Shown: piece after piece, positions 1 through 12,600 of the stretch | Layout of the letters: each line of letters starts with the position of its first letter | Numbering within the stretch: the first letter of the stretch is position 1 | DNA from: Pampus argenteus | Lineage: Eukaryota; Chordata; Actinopteri; Scombriformes; Stromateidae | Direction: 5' to 3' | Assembly: GCA_036937835.1 (NCBI GenBank) | Contig: CM072874.1 | Span: 16,126,001-16,190,000, forward strand | Length of the DNA stretch: 64,000 nt | Translations under genes and position numbers: made by a program | Notes under the pieces: generated by a model | The model's database searches: none | Told to the model about the DNA's origin: nothing | The model's input: only the letters and a program-made list of their open reading frames with translations

Positions 1-614
1 CGTCATGCTAAGCTGAGGGAGAGTCACACCACTGCAGGAGATTAGCAATGAGAGTTAGCAGTTATTTCTATTAAAAAGGTCGTATAAGCTTGTGCTGTGA
101 TGTTGTCATTTTAAACATCACAAAGTTTGCACCAAACTCTTTGCAACACTGCAAGCAAAAATGAAGAAATAAAAAAAAAATTGATGATGGAATGATGCTT
201 GAACTGCAATGAAAAGAGGAGTTAGGAGGGCGGGACTGCTTGACATTTATAATTAGAGGTTAATGAAGAACTTAAGATAAAACATGGTTTCATTTATCAT
301 CTACTTTCTGAAACAGACTGCTATTGCCCTCCTATACTAACCCACGGAAAGTGCCCTTTCCCATGCACACTGGAAGCATTTATAACATTTTATGCTTTGG
401 AGAGGATGTTTTATTTATTTATTTATTTTTAAATGTCCACATTCTTCAGCCCCTGATAATGATGGATAAAGCTGAGTCCCAGTGTAATCTGCACCCAGAA
501 TATAAGTCTCAGAATGGCACGTTAAACGCATGCAGTCCTCGGGTGGACACTGAAACAGTCGCCTGGTCATGCAGGTGAAGACAGAGGCAGAGGAGCGAAG
601 TGCCGACTACAAAC
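1..614. other. tspoap1 intron, partial
   Basis: Non-coding. I looked for the SH3-3 exons and found none. It holds an A-rich run near 170 and a TTTA repeat near 411-430. Confidence 0.7.
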
Positions 615-662
615 CTTGACTGGAGGAGTCTACGCTCTCCTCCCAGAGTGCTGCAGACTCCA
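615..662 (-). CDS. tspoap1: tspoap1 coding exon 27 (48-nt small exon)
   Basis: 48 nt, phase 1-1, encoding VESAALWEESVDSSSQ. VES after RSKK parallels human KKAESEG. Acceptor GTCCTCCAG, donor CAAG|GTTTGT. The remaining exons, with SH3-3, lie left of position 1; none is visible in 1-614. Confidence 0.75.
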
Positions 663-3600
663 CTGGAGGACATGAGGTGAGGGAGGAGAGCATAAGCACA
701 AACACAGAATCAGCTGCGATTCAACACACAAATGAAACGTCAAAGTCCAAAGAATAATCCTGCCTGAGGTTACGGTTTGTATCAATCAAACTGGAGGACA
801 TTAAGTAACAGATGGAGATCAGAGGGGATGGATGTTTCAACAAGTGACCTTTAAGTGATCATGTAACTCATTTGTGACACAGGAGCAGAATGCTGGCAAA
901 AGGACTTTCTTTGAGATTATGTTTAATCACTGCGACATTCTGCCGCTGTGTCTGCAATGTATTACATGAATATCCAATGAAAGCTGACAGGACTGGCTCA
1001 GTAGTAGTGTGTGTGTGTGTGTCTATTTACAGGTGTGACGCTGTTGCACAGGTTAAAAATTAAAACCATAAAAACCTAACCTGTGGAACTAGGATAGAAA
1101 GTGTAACACTAAGCCTCAGTTATAGAATGTGAAACTAACGCAGGAGATGTATTCATAGTGGAAGTCTTTGACTGTAATAGTAGGAAGCTGTGTGATTTCT
1201 TTATTACAGTAGCTGGCTTAGTAAAATCCCCTCTGGTCGCTAAGTAAGAAGCAGCAACTGAAAGAGCTGAAACTAAAGTGGAAGAGACAGAAAGAGGAGC
1301 AAACCAGAGAAGAGAATAAAGGAGAGAGGTGGGAAGCCGCAATCTGCAGCAAGACACACCTTTCTTGGATCGTCTCGGTTTCGGTGGCGGGACAGGGCGA
1401 CGCGGAAGCTGTGCGTGTGTGCGAGTGCCTTTATGGAGTTTTAGAAAGGAAAACCAAAAAATAAAAGTAAAAAATAATTGAAACAAAAAAAAAAAAAAAA
1501 AGACAGAGATGCAATATTGAGAGAAGCAGACCGGACAAGGAGACAATGAAAAGCCAGTGAAGAGCAATTTAAAAATGACAACCAGTGAGCAGCAGACACG
1601 GCAGTGAGATCAAGTGGAAGTGAAAAGGTTAAAACCATCTGTAAATACTGCTCCAGGTAGAAAGCAGGAAACGGAACCAAAGTGTCAGCTTGATTCCTCT
1701 TTGACTTAAGTAAGATTATATAGATGGTTATGAGTTCCTTCATAGCAACACAGTGAACTAGAAGCCATCAAATAAAATGCCACAATTAACTTTTTGGGTC
1801 TGTTTTAAAGCAGTTTAACAGAAATCAAGTCTTTCTTTGGTTGAGGGGTTAAGTTGTTCTTTCATGAGGCCCATTATCTTTACATACCTGAATAGCCAAT
1901 TTGAAAACTAGTAAAGTGGAATAACTGAATAATAGATCTTTTTTAGGTGTGGATTCTGAAACACTTGTGCTGCTATTTTCACTAACCACTTAAACATGAA
2001 CAGCGGTGACATCATGAGTGAAACATTAACATTTACATCTCTGGTAAAGGATGTCCGAACGTACTCCTTATCTACGTTTAACAGAACACATTTAACAATT
2101 GACAACATCATTACAATTTACACACAACAGACTTTGTCATTTGGTCTGAAATCTTATGCTAACAGGTGAATCCTTGCCTGACGGCGTCTCATACCTATCT
2201 TCTCCATGGATGCCGCTGTGGACAAGAAGCCCTGCTGCAGTAGCTGCTGTCGGGTCTCCTCATCCTCCACCTGGATCTCAGACACCATGTTGCATGGCAC
2301 GTAGCCCAGATGACCACAAGACTCCCCTCGGTAGAACCCGTCTGCGTCTTTATCCCCGTAAACCTGAGGAAAGGAGTGTAAAAATCTATGTGTTAAGAGG
2401 TAACATCACTGGCTTCATCTATCTGTTCAAGTAATGGTTTCTGTACTGTAAAACATGGGTTACAGCTATATGTGTATTTAACCTTGTGCGTGCTGTAGTT
2501 TTTCCATCAATAGGAACCTTCAGATTTGTTGGAAATGTCACAGAAACGTTATTGGTCTACCTATTCAGACTGCTGTGTACAAAAATGACAACATGTTCAG
2601 TCGCCAGCACAGAGTGAAGTGTATGTCAGGTAAAAGGCTTTTCAGAGACGCTTTGAAAAGAGAACATGCGTGATCGTCACTGTTATTCCAGCAGGGACAT
2701 ACTTTAATGATCTGTCCTTCAGTGAAGGGCAGCTCTTCATCAGCAGCATCAGGATTGGGTGACATGGTGACGGGATCATAAGGGAAGAGGGCCACAAAGA
2801 CGCGTATGTCGCCGTCGCATTTCATTTTTGGTGAATCAACACCACCTGCAGAAAAACACACACCCCTGCATGATTACAATACTTCATATGCTGAATCATG
2901 TAAATGACACCAGTGTTTCCATCTAACTGTCAAGTGAATTTGAAGAAAACTGTCACAATATGTTGTTAAATATTCACAATGTCAAAAGTTATTAGAAAAG
3001 GTTGTTTCAATCTCCCTTTTCAGTGCATTAATTATGTTTTGAAAAAAGGCAAAAACCATCCCAAGTGAGCGTAATTAATTTATTTTTTTAATTTTTTAAT
3101 TTGAAGTTTTTTGCAATTCCAAAAAACTTTTCTAATGCGATACTTTAACGTCTGCATAAAAATCATAAAAATACGTTAAACACGGCTAGTCAGAAGTCCT
3201 TCCTTTTGTTTAGACAAGTGTAATGTTAATAGGACTGGTTATGGTTTCACTTTCACATTGAATCAGTTATTACAAGTATATAATAGTGTGAGTAGTGTGA
3301 CCTGTTTCTTGAACAAATTTATGATTTTTGTTTCCATGCGATTCATTTTTCTATTTTTTGGTTGTAATGTTTTATGTGCTTCGTCAACATTTTATTTATA
3401 AAACTAAAATACAATAAACTATTATTGATATTACAATGATCATTATTATTTCAACACAATAAACACAATACACACCGTACCAAACTTTTGAACACACTGT
3501 TCATTCCCTTGAATGATAAAGTGTCCATATTTTTTGACTGGTACTGTACTTTGCAGAAAAAGCCATGCACAGCTTGCAAAGCTCTGCAAACAGTGTAAGC

Positions 3601-6600
3601 AACATGCCCCTCCCCCACGGCCCACCAACTGCAGTGCTGCTATGAACAGTGTTCGCTTTGCACAGGCATGTCCTTAAAAGGGGTAATCAAGCTAAACCAC
3701 TGATCCTAAGCTGTGTGAGCTGTTTGACAAACGTGCGCTTGTTCATGATCTGCAGCAACCCAGCAACCAAGAGGGGAAACAGCGTTTAACCCACTCTTTA
3801 ATCTAAATGTTGCTGACCACAAACCACAAGCACAAGCACAAACACACAAAATAATTCTATCAAAATGTGCTTTAATAGTTCAATGTCACAAGATATGCGA
3901 TTAGACAACCTGTGAATGTGGCCTGTAGCACTGCAGGCATGAAGTATGACTTTAGCGTGGCTAAACGCATTTTATCTGAAGCCTATTTGACAGAGCGAGA
4001 CATATTTGAAGAGCTGTAATAAGACTTAAGCTGCACTGAAGAGACGTGTTCTCTATCTCATTAGGGAGAATCAGCCCATCTGTGGCAAAAGTCACAGGCG
4101 CACTTTCACATCCTCACTGATTTTTAAGTAGAAAGGACAGAACGTCTCCCTGCGGCCTTCCTCTATCTGTGTGTACATTTACGCATTTACATTTCGGTGT
4201 GTAGTCAACTGTCCCCTCATGCGTATACCAGAAAGTTCAGGTTTACCAAATGAAACTGTAATCTGCCTCTTCAAGGCAAGTGAGAAGAGAAGAGGGGAGA
4301 TTATGAAGGGAAGAAGAGAAAGGCTTGTACGTTCAGCACAGCAGCTCGTTTGTTTGCTGGCTGATCAAGGTTACTATTTTAATGTCTGTCACTTCCTCCT
4401 GTCATGACAAGCCACTTTGGGTTAAGCCGGTTCTCAGCTTAGCAGGCTCTCTCCCTCTTCTCCACTGCAGCTACAGCACCGCTCCCCTCCCCTCCCTTCC
4501 TACACAAGGTGCTAATCTGACCACCATCATGTGAGAGAGGGAGAGGCTTGCCAACAGAAAGCACAGGTGTGTCAGCATCGGCTCATGCATTTTCACTGCT
4601 TATGTTGGTTAGGAGATTAGAAGAAACAAGAAACGGCGGAAACAGGAAGACAAAAGAGTCTCTGACCTTTAGGTTGCCTTGCTGGCGAGCATGCTGGTTT
4701 AGAGGGGAGCTCTGCTTGTGGTCCCCATGATGGACCGGCCTCAGCTGCTGGCATTTGGCTGGGCTCCTGCCCAACAGACAGAAAACCAAAAGAGTCAATA
4801 AGAAAAACAGCTAATACAGAAACACAATCACTACTAAGGAGGTGAGGACATCTGGGGAGCTCAGAAAAACATGAACAGCAAATGCAGCCCTTTATTTTTC
4901 TAAAAAATATTTCACCATTGCAGTAAAGATAGAAACCTTATCATATGCAGCAAACCCCCAGAGTTTCAAACATTCTACTCTTTCAACAGAAACGTGTTCC
5001 TTTTTTTTCCGACTACGGTGATGTTAGCAGCCACAGATCAAACCACATCCACTGTAAAACTAATACACAAGGAAGTACTGATGAGTTTAAAAAGAGCAGA
5101 GTGGTTTACAGGGTGCATGAGAATATGAATGTAACAGGAATTAGTGCAGTCAGACAGAAGGAGGACACACAAAATCTTATCAGTGTATATATCTTATCAG
5201 TTTGAAGCCCCAGGGTTATAGTAAACAAGTTTTGCAACTGTCTCTTTCTGTCTATACTATCTTTGCTTTCGTAACAGCAACATGCATTAAAATGTGCTAA
5301 GTGACCTCCTTCTGTCCACTGCTGTGATGATGAGAGAACAGGCGGCTGTTGTCTACTGAGTGGTGAGAAGTAGTATCAACTAAAAGACTCAAAGGGGAAG
5401 CTCCACACTGCTACAGGGGTGAGGAGGGGCCTGGGACAACGTACCCATTGCGGCGGGCCCGCAGCAACGTTTACCATTGGATCAGCTTTCGGCCCTCTGC
5501 GGTTGGGGGGTCTGCAGAGCTCTTTTTGAGCCCCCTCTACCCACCATTCAGAACTTATCTGATCCACCACCACCTCCCCTGGACTGTACTCCACAGGCTC
5601 TTCATTGTCATCTGTGCCATACTCCACATCAATCTCCACCCCACGACCAATAGGTGACCTATGAACCGTTTTGCTGACTGGGTAGGGTCTTGGCGGGGTA
5701 AGGCCATGGCTGGGGTTGGCTGTCGTGGTGACAGCGATCTGACTCCTGAGCATGGCCTCCCTCCTAAGGCGGTCCCCTAGCCCTCTGAGCAGTACTCTTT
5801 CTTTGCTGTTGGGGGTTGGCTGGGGAGGACAGCGGGCTGAGACCCGCCTGCTGGTGGGACCCTCATATAAACTCCTGTCTTCTTCAGGAGGATAATCGAT
5901 TGTGTCCACTGTGTCTGCATAGTGCACCCTGTGCTGCACCTTAGGCTTGACCTGCAAGGGTCCATGCCGGGGTAAAGGCTCTTTGGTTAGGGATCTAGGA
6001 CCCCTGTTGAAGTGGTGATGCTGAGGGGGAATGTGTGGGTGGGGGTTGGGGTGATGAGGATGATGTTGGGGTCCATGGTGGAGGTGGTCTGCGTCTCTGG
6101 GGTGAAAGTGGCTGGTCTTGGGCCTAGGCTGTCTGTGGTGAGGCGAAGGCTCTTCTTGACTGCTGTCTTCCTCTTCCGTCACCTCGGGAATGCTGAACAG
6201 CTGCTTGCTGTGGTAGGTCTGAGGAGGCAACTTAAGGATCCTTTCAAGAACCTCCTCATCACTGTCTGGAGGTTCCAACTTGCATGACTACCAGGACCAC
6301 AGGTCAAAGCAAACAAGGAAGGTGAAAATAAGGGAAGTCCAAAGAAAGTGATGGACAACGCAACCATGCAAAGGAAAAAGGAAAGAAAGAAGAAGGAAAA
6401 ACAAAAAGAACGACAATCAAGTACAATCAAAAATATGACAGAAGAAACAAGGCGAGAACTTAATGCAAGACAAACTCAAAGAAAAGTAGTTCATATGAGA
6501 AGCAGAAATCACAAAGCTCCTGTGCAAATTTGGGTGCATATGGACACAAAATAGGTCCTTTACCCTGTTAGCTCTGACTGTGTATCCCCTGGCCTGTGCT

Positions 6601-9600
6601 TCTCCGAGGTGGTCAGAGTAAAGGTCTTCCTCCTCTTCCTCCAGGATGTCGGACAGATCTGAGCGGCTGTTGTCTGCGTGGTAGTCACTGGGAGGCTCCG
6701 CTAGCCCTCTGCCATAACTCTGCCATGTGGACACATACATCAACATTCGAAGCGGTCCAATAGAATGTATTTTGTGAATGAATGAAATTATTATCATCCT
6801 GTTGCATATTAATGAAGATAATAAACCTGCAAGTTAAATGACGACATGTTGCAACTTCTGTAAGAGTTCACATGACTGAAATATGAACCTCCCCACCCCC
6901 CGTCCCATTTCAGATTAGTTCTCAGCAATAATCAATAAAGTTACTCAGTAAACTACTGTAAAAAGTAGTTGGGTGTCAGTATATCAGTGCTGACCTGCTG
7001 CGTCCTGTGGTACGTTGGCTCTTGGTCCTGTCTCAAGAACTCCTCGATGGACACCAGGCGGGTATTTTCTCGTTCCTCCTCTACCTCTGACTCCATGGGT
7101 GAACTGCTGGGGGGTCGGAGGAGCCGAGTGTCCTGAGGGTTGAGAAGTTCTGCGATCGGGGCTTTGGGTGGTGTGGGGATGCGCTCAGGGCTCCCAAGCT
7201 TGGCACCGGGGTCGTCAAAGAACTCTGTAAAAGATGGAAAAGGACGAATTGTTCCGGGGCTGTCGGTGTCTCTGCGCTGCTCCAACAGGGCTGCTGCTGC
7301 TGCCGCTGCTGCTGCCATTGCTGGTGCTTGTGCAGGTGCTGCTTCTGGAAGTGGTTGAGGTGCTGAGATGGTGGGTGAGGTCACATTAACCTGAGGATGA
7401 GAAATATAGCGGATGCAATATCTTTCAATCAATCATTATTCCAGAAAACAAGTGGTGTCTTATATATGCAAGAGGATGGCAGAGTGAGCATTACCACTGG
7501 AGTGATGGGCGAAGGTACAGGTGATGTGGCCTCATACACAGCCAAGGCAGCAGCAGATGAGGGGTCCGCCCAGGCGTTCACATATGAGGCAGATGAGAGA
7601 AGATCTTCTGAGTGGAGGGCATGAGGAGGGTTGGCAGCAGCCTCCACTGTGAGGCCAGTGAACTGTGTGTCTGATGGCAAAGTGCTGGGCAGCATTGAAA
7701 CTTTGGCAGCAGAGTTCCCGTAGGATGGAGGCGAGGTCAGACCTGCAGGGGTGCAGGGGATGGGTGGCACAACTGGGGAGGTGATAGCTGGGCCGGCCAT
7801 GATGGCAGCCAGCTTGGAGGGCACATTGACTGGCAAAGAGTCACAGGACTCCCCGTGGGCAGACATGGTGCGGACAGTGAGTTCCTGAGCTGCCTGCAGG
7901 GACTGGATCTGAGAGGGGCCCAGCAGGGCGCTGCCGGCCGTTGGGGAAGACACCTCCAGCACCTAGGAGACAAAAATAATGGGTACTTATTATAAAATTC
8001 ACACAAACGGCAATGCATGGCTTGGTTGAAAGGAATTTAAAAGAAAAAACATCAGTCTTGCCTTTTTCTTGTCAGCATATATAGTGTATCCAATGACACG
8101 GACTCCATTGGAGGTCCCGGCAGCATCTATAGTGACTGGCAGCCAGCTGATGAGGGCAATACCCGGGGAGGGACCGTGCTCCAGCTGGACATCCAGAGGA
8201 GCATCAGGGGGGCCTGAAGGGATCAATAGCATAATACCACAGCCAGTGGCAAGCACAGAATAGAGAACCGTGTTTTTATATTAAAATAGAATCAAACAAA
8301 TCACTCAAATTGAAATTACAGTGCTTGGGATGAGAACTAGTTACTATACTCTACTATATACTATACTCTAAAGGGACATTCAGAAATTTAGAAACCATAT
8401 ACCTGTGTTCCCAGACTGTGGGCATGAAACTTAAGGACATTTGAATGATCATTTAGAGAAATACAACTCAAATCCAAAATGACACTGATCACAATTGCAC
8501 ATCTCTAAGGTTTATTCTTGAAAAAAAAAATAAAAAAGTTGATTGGGAGGAGCGAAATGACCATAAAAAACGGAGATCAAAGACTCATCAATGACTCTGC
8601 TCTTATCAAAATATGAAAACCTCACATTAAGCTTCTTTATATTACACTACTTCTCTCTAAATCATAATATCATACTGTACTTGATCAGAAGTTGTGGCAA
8701 ATAATTTGTCATAACAAAGCAGAGTATTCTTTTTCCTTTCTTTTACAATGAATTTGGTTAGTGCCACAGTATTTTTGGCTATTGAATGAAGGAAATACAA
8801 TTCAGAGCAGCTCAAAGAAGCAGCTTGCTTGGGTGGGAGGTTCAGAATCACCTCTACATCTTAGCCTCACAGGATATGACACATTGGTTAACGGGTGGCT
8901 GTAACTGTGTCGCTCTAATTACAGAAAAAAAAGCTAGCAAACATTTCAGTGGATGAGCTGTACAGAACCAGCAGTGGCATTAATGGTGGGCGATATGAAC
9001 AGCATCAAATAACCCAATATTTTTGACCAATTACTTTGACAATGTTGACAATGTAGACTGTTGACTATTGATGCTGTCACAAAATACTCACACAATGTGA
9101 TTTTTGATAAATAATCATTAGTAATGTGGATATAATAACTAACTGGGTAAATACAAATAATAGAACAGCTAGAACAGTCTGGTAAATTCAGAAAATTACA
9201 TTACTTTACTCTAATACTCTTATATCACCAAAATTGTGGACGATATCTAGTCACATATCACAATATCGATATGATATCAGTATATATTGCCCAGGGTTAA
9301 TGGTGGATGTGACAGCCTCAATGCATGTATGCAGCAGATTCTAACAGTGTCTATAAAACTTCAATCACCACTAACACTACAGCCACATAAAATATGAATA
9401 AAATTACCAATTTAAATTTGCGTGATAGTTATGCTCAAGACAATTTGTCAACTCATTATCCACACAAAGTTTGGTAAGCTTCTGCACATGACCTGAGATC
9501 ACTTGCTTACACACGAAACTGAAATGACATACATTTTTAGCAGATGATTGCAATTCTACTCTAATTGCTTCAAAAGATTAAAATTTCCCTGACGGAACAT

Positions 9601-12600
9601 GTACAACATGTATCTGTATCTGTTACGTTTTAGGCTCAGTCATTTATGTGTGAATCATACATTCTGGACCAATAACATACTTTCAAATTCCCACACTGGG
9701 GTGCTGTGTGGATAAAATATATGTGCATCTGAATTACCCACTGACATTGGCTGTATTCATAGAGCTCCAGTTTCAGGCTGCAATAATAATTTTTTATTGA
9801 TTTTCCAAAAGGTTTTTCTCTTTATCTGGATCAAATATTTGAGCAAGACCGAGTCTCAAATGTTCTTTACTTATTCCTACCAGCTCAGTTTGATATTATT
9901 CAATGTGAAATATTGAATACTGATATTAGATAAAATACTGAATCCTGACCTGCCATCAGTGTGCTGAAGGTGATCGTAGCGCTTCTGTGTTCACGTCGCT
10001 CCACAGGTAACTCCCATGGCGTGCGGTGCGGCCGTGCCTCCACTTTGACTGTGTACTGCAGGCTGGGCAAGAGGTTATTGAGGCACAGCGAGTAGCAGCC
10101 AGCCTTCACCAGCTCACACTCCTCCTCATTCAAGGACACAATGTGCACATAGTTACTGTTGCTGGCTAGCCAGGTCAGGTTGGCAGAGGTGGCGGTGATC
10201 CTCTCCACACGCAGCTGTGTGGGCGCCACACAAACGTCCCGACCAACCAGCATGCTGCAACGCAGCTGGTCTGAGAGGCCCTTCTCTGTCAGGCTCTGCA
10301 CTGACACACGATAGGCCTTGAGGTTTATGTCTAGCCGCTCCAGAACCGCTTTGGTCTGGGAACCAAAGGGCACATTGAGCCGCAGCTCCTGGTCCACATA
10401 CACATTATAGCTCCACACATTGCCCCACCCAGCCGGCACCAACGGAGGGTCCCAGCCGATGATGATGCTCTTGGCAAGCTGCTTGATGAGGGTGAGCTTA
10501 CGTGGGTAAGGCACGATGTCCACTCCCACCTCCTCCAAATCCAAGTCCAGGCCGTTGGTGAGGGGGGCTGGGACAGCCAAGGCCGACGCTGAATCTGAGG
10601 GGGCTGAGCCAGGGCCAGAGGCAGCAGAGGCCTCTGTTCTTTCTTGGGCACTGACGCCTATGTGGAGGTGATGCTGGTGGCTGGCACTGTGCAGGCTGCT
10701 GTCTAGCAAGGAGTTGTGGGACATGTCTCCTGTCTCTGGATGGTGAGTGCTCATGACGTCATCGTCTGATACGCGTTCCACAAAGTTGGAGGGGACCAGC
10801 CCTCTCCGTCCATCCATCAACTCACCTGAAAGCAGTCAGTAAAATACGCTAGAGCCTGTACAGACAAAAATATGATATAAAATATGATAAAAAATATATC
10901 AAATACATTAATATAAATAAACTCACCTTCATAGAAGCCGTCATCATCCATGTCTCCGTACACATAGATGTACTCTCCTGCAGTGAGCGGTAGCTCCACT
11001 TCAGGGTTGTCATTGGGACCATCATAAGGATTATAGCTGTTGAAAATTAATTTATCAAGAAGTTATTTTCAACTCTTGATATAGTGAGTTAACCTTTGTC
11101 TTAGTAAAACACTTACCTGTATCTTGCAATAAAAACCTGAAGCTTTGCAGCTCCTCTGCTTGCTGTGTAAGGTGCCGGGGCAACATCAATATCCAACTCC
11201 TCTACTTCACTGGCAGTGTCCACCTGAGATCCCCATAAGCAGATGGTGAAATGATTCAAAATTTAGGCAATTCTAAAACTGCTTGACAATGGTTAGATAT
11301 ACTGATATACCTGGAAGGTTATTTCAAAGAAATTTAACAATTCCTGAACACTAAAACCTGTCTCTAGTAGTGATTACTAGTGATGATTATTCATTTTGGT
11401 GTTAGATGAGTGGACAGATACACATACAGTTAGGCCCAAAACTATTTGGACAATGACACAAGTTTTGTTATCTTTGCTGTTTCTGAAAACATATTAAGGA
11501 TACAATTATATAATCAATATGGGCTTAAAGTGTAGACACTCGACTGTAATTTGAGAGTATTTACATCTAAATTGGAGCAATGGTTTAGGAATTACAGATC
11601 TTTAATACAAAGTCACCTCTTTTTCAAGGGACAATTGACTCAAAAAAAAAAAAAACAAGGCTACATGAGCTCTTCCTTTGTTAACCTGTCATTAGTTAAA
11701 TGGTCTGGAGTTGATTCCAGGTGTGGCATTTGCATTTGGAAGTTGTTGCTGTGAACACACAACATGCGGTCAATAGAAGTGAAAATGAAAAAAAGAAGAA
11801 TCCATCAGAGAGATAGAAGAAATGGAGGCGTGAAAAAGGAGTGTCCAAATCAAGAGTTTGTTACATTCTGAGAAAAAAAAGAGGGCCCTGGTGAGCGCGG
11901 GAACTCAAAAAGGCCTGGATATCCACTGAAAACAACAGTGGTGGATGACAGCAGAATCGTTTCCATGGTGAAGAAAACCCCCTCCAGGAAATAGGTGTAT
12001 CAGTATCTAACTCTACCATAAAGAGAAGACTTCATGAGAGGAAATATAAAGGAAGTTACCACAAGGTGCAAACCATTAATCAGCCTCAAAAATAGAAAGG
12101 CCACAATTGACTTTGCCAAAAAACACCTGAAGAAGCGACCCAGTCCTGGAACAGCATTCTTTGGACAGATGAGACTAAGACCAACCTGCACTGTGACAAA
12201 TGACGGAATCAGCTGAATGAATTCTGAAGTGTATCGGGATAAACTTCCTGATCAGATTCAGCCAAATGCAGCAAAGTACAGACGGACAATGATCCAAAAC
12301 ATACTACAAAAGCAACCCAGGAGTTTTTTTTAAAGCAAAACTGGAATATTCTGCAATTGCCAAGTCAATCACCAGATCTCACCCTAATTAAGCATGCATA
12401 TTGTGTCACATATTTTAACTATGTCTTGAAAGGCCTTTTAGTAATGTCTGTAAAGGAAAACATTGTACTTGACTATAAATGACTATGCGGCCATCTATTT
12501 AAATACAAACCTACACAACTAGTTATTAGTTATATAGTGAGTTAATATAAATGACTCATTGCTGGTGTGATGGTGTGAAGAGAATCCCACAGATACCTGA

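Larger units (their letters stand above)
2846..5444. other. tspoap1 introns around exon 23
   Basis: Besides exon 23 (4667-4766) and the palindromic element at 3474-3551, only AT-rich intron sequence. Confidence 0.65.

Noticed and set aside
7140..7358. Plus-strand open frame opposite tspoap1 exon 20
   Set aside because: Its Ala-rich content is the antisense reading of the poly-Ala repeat. No splice or family support.
12000..12216. Open frames on both strands near 12.1 kb as genes
   Set aside because: They are out-of-frame readings of the dead Tc1 transposase.
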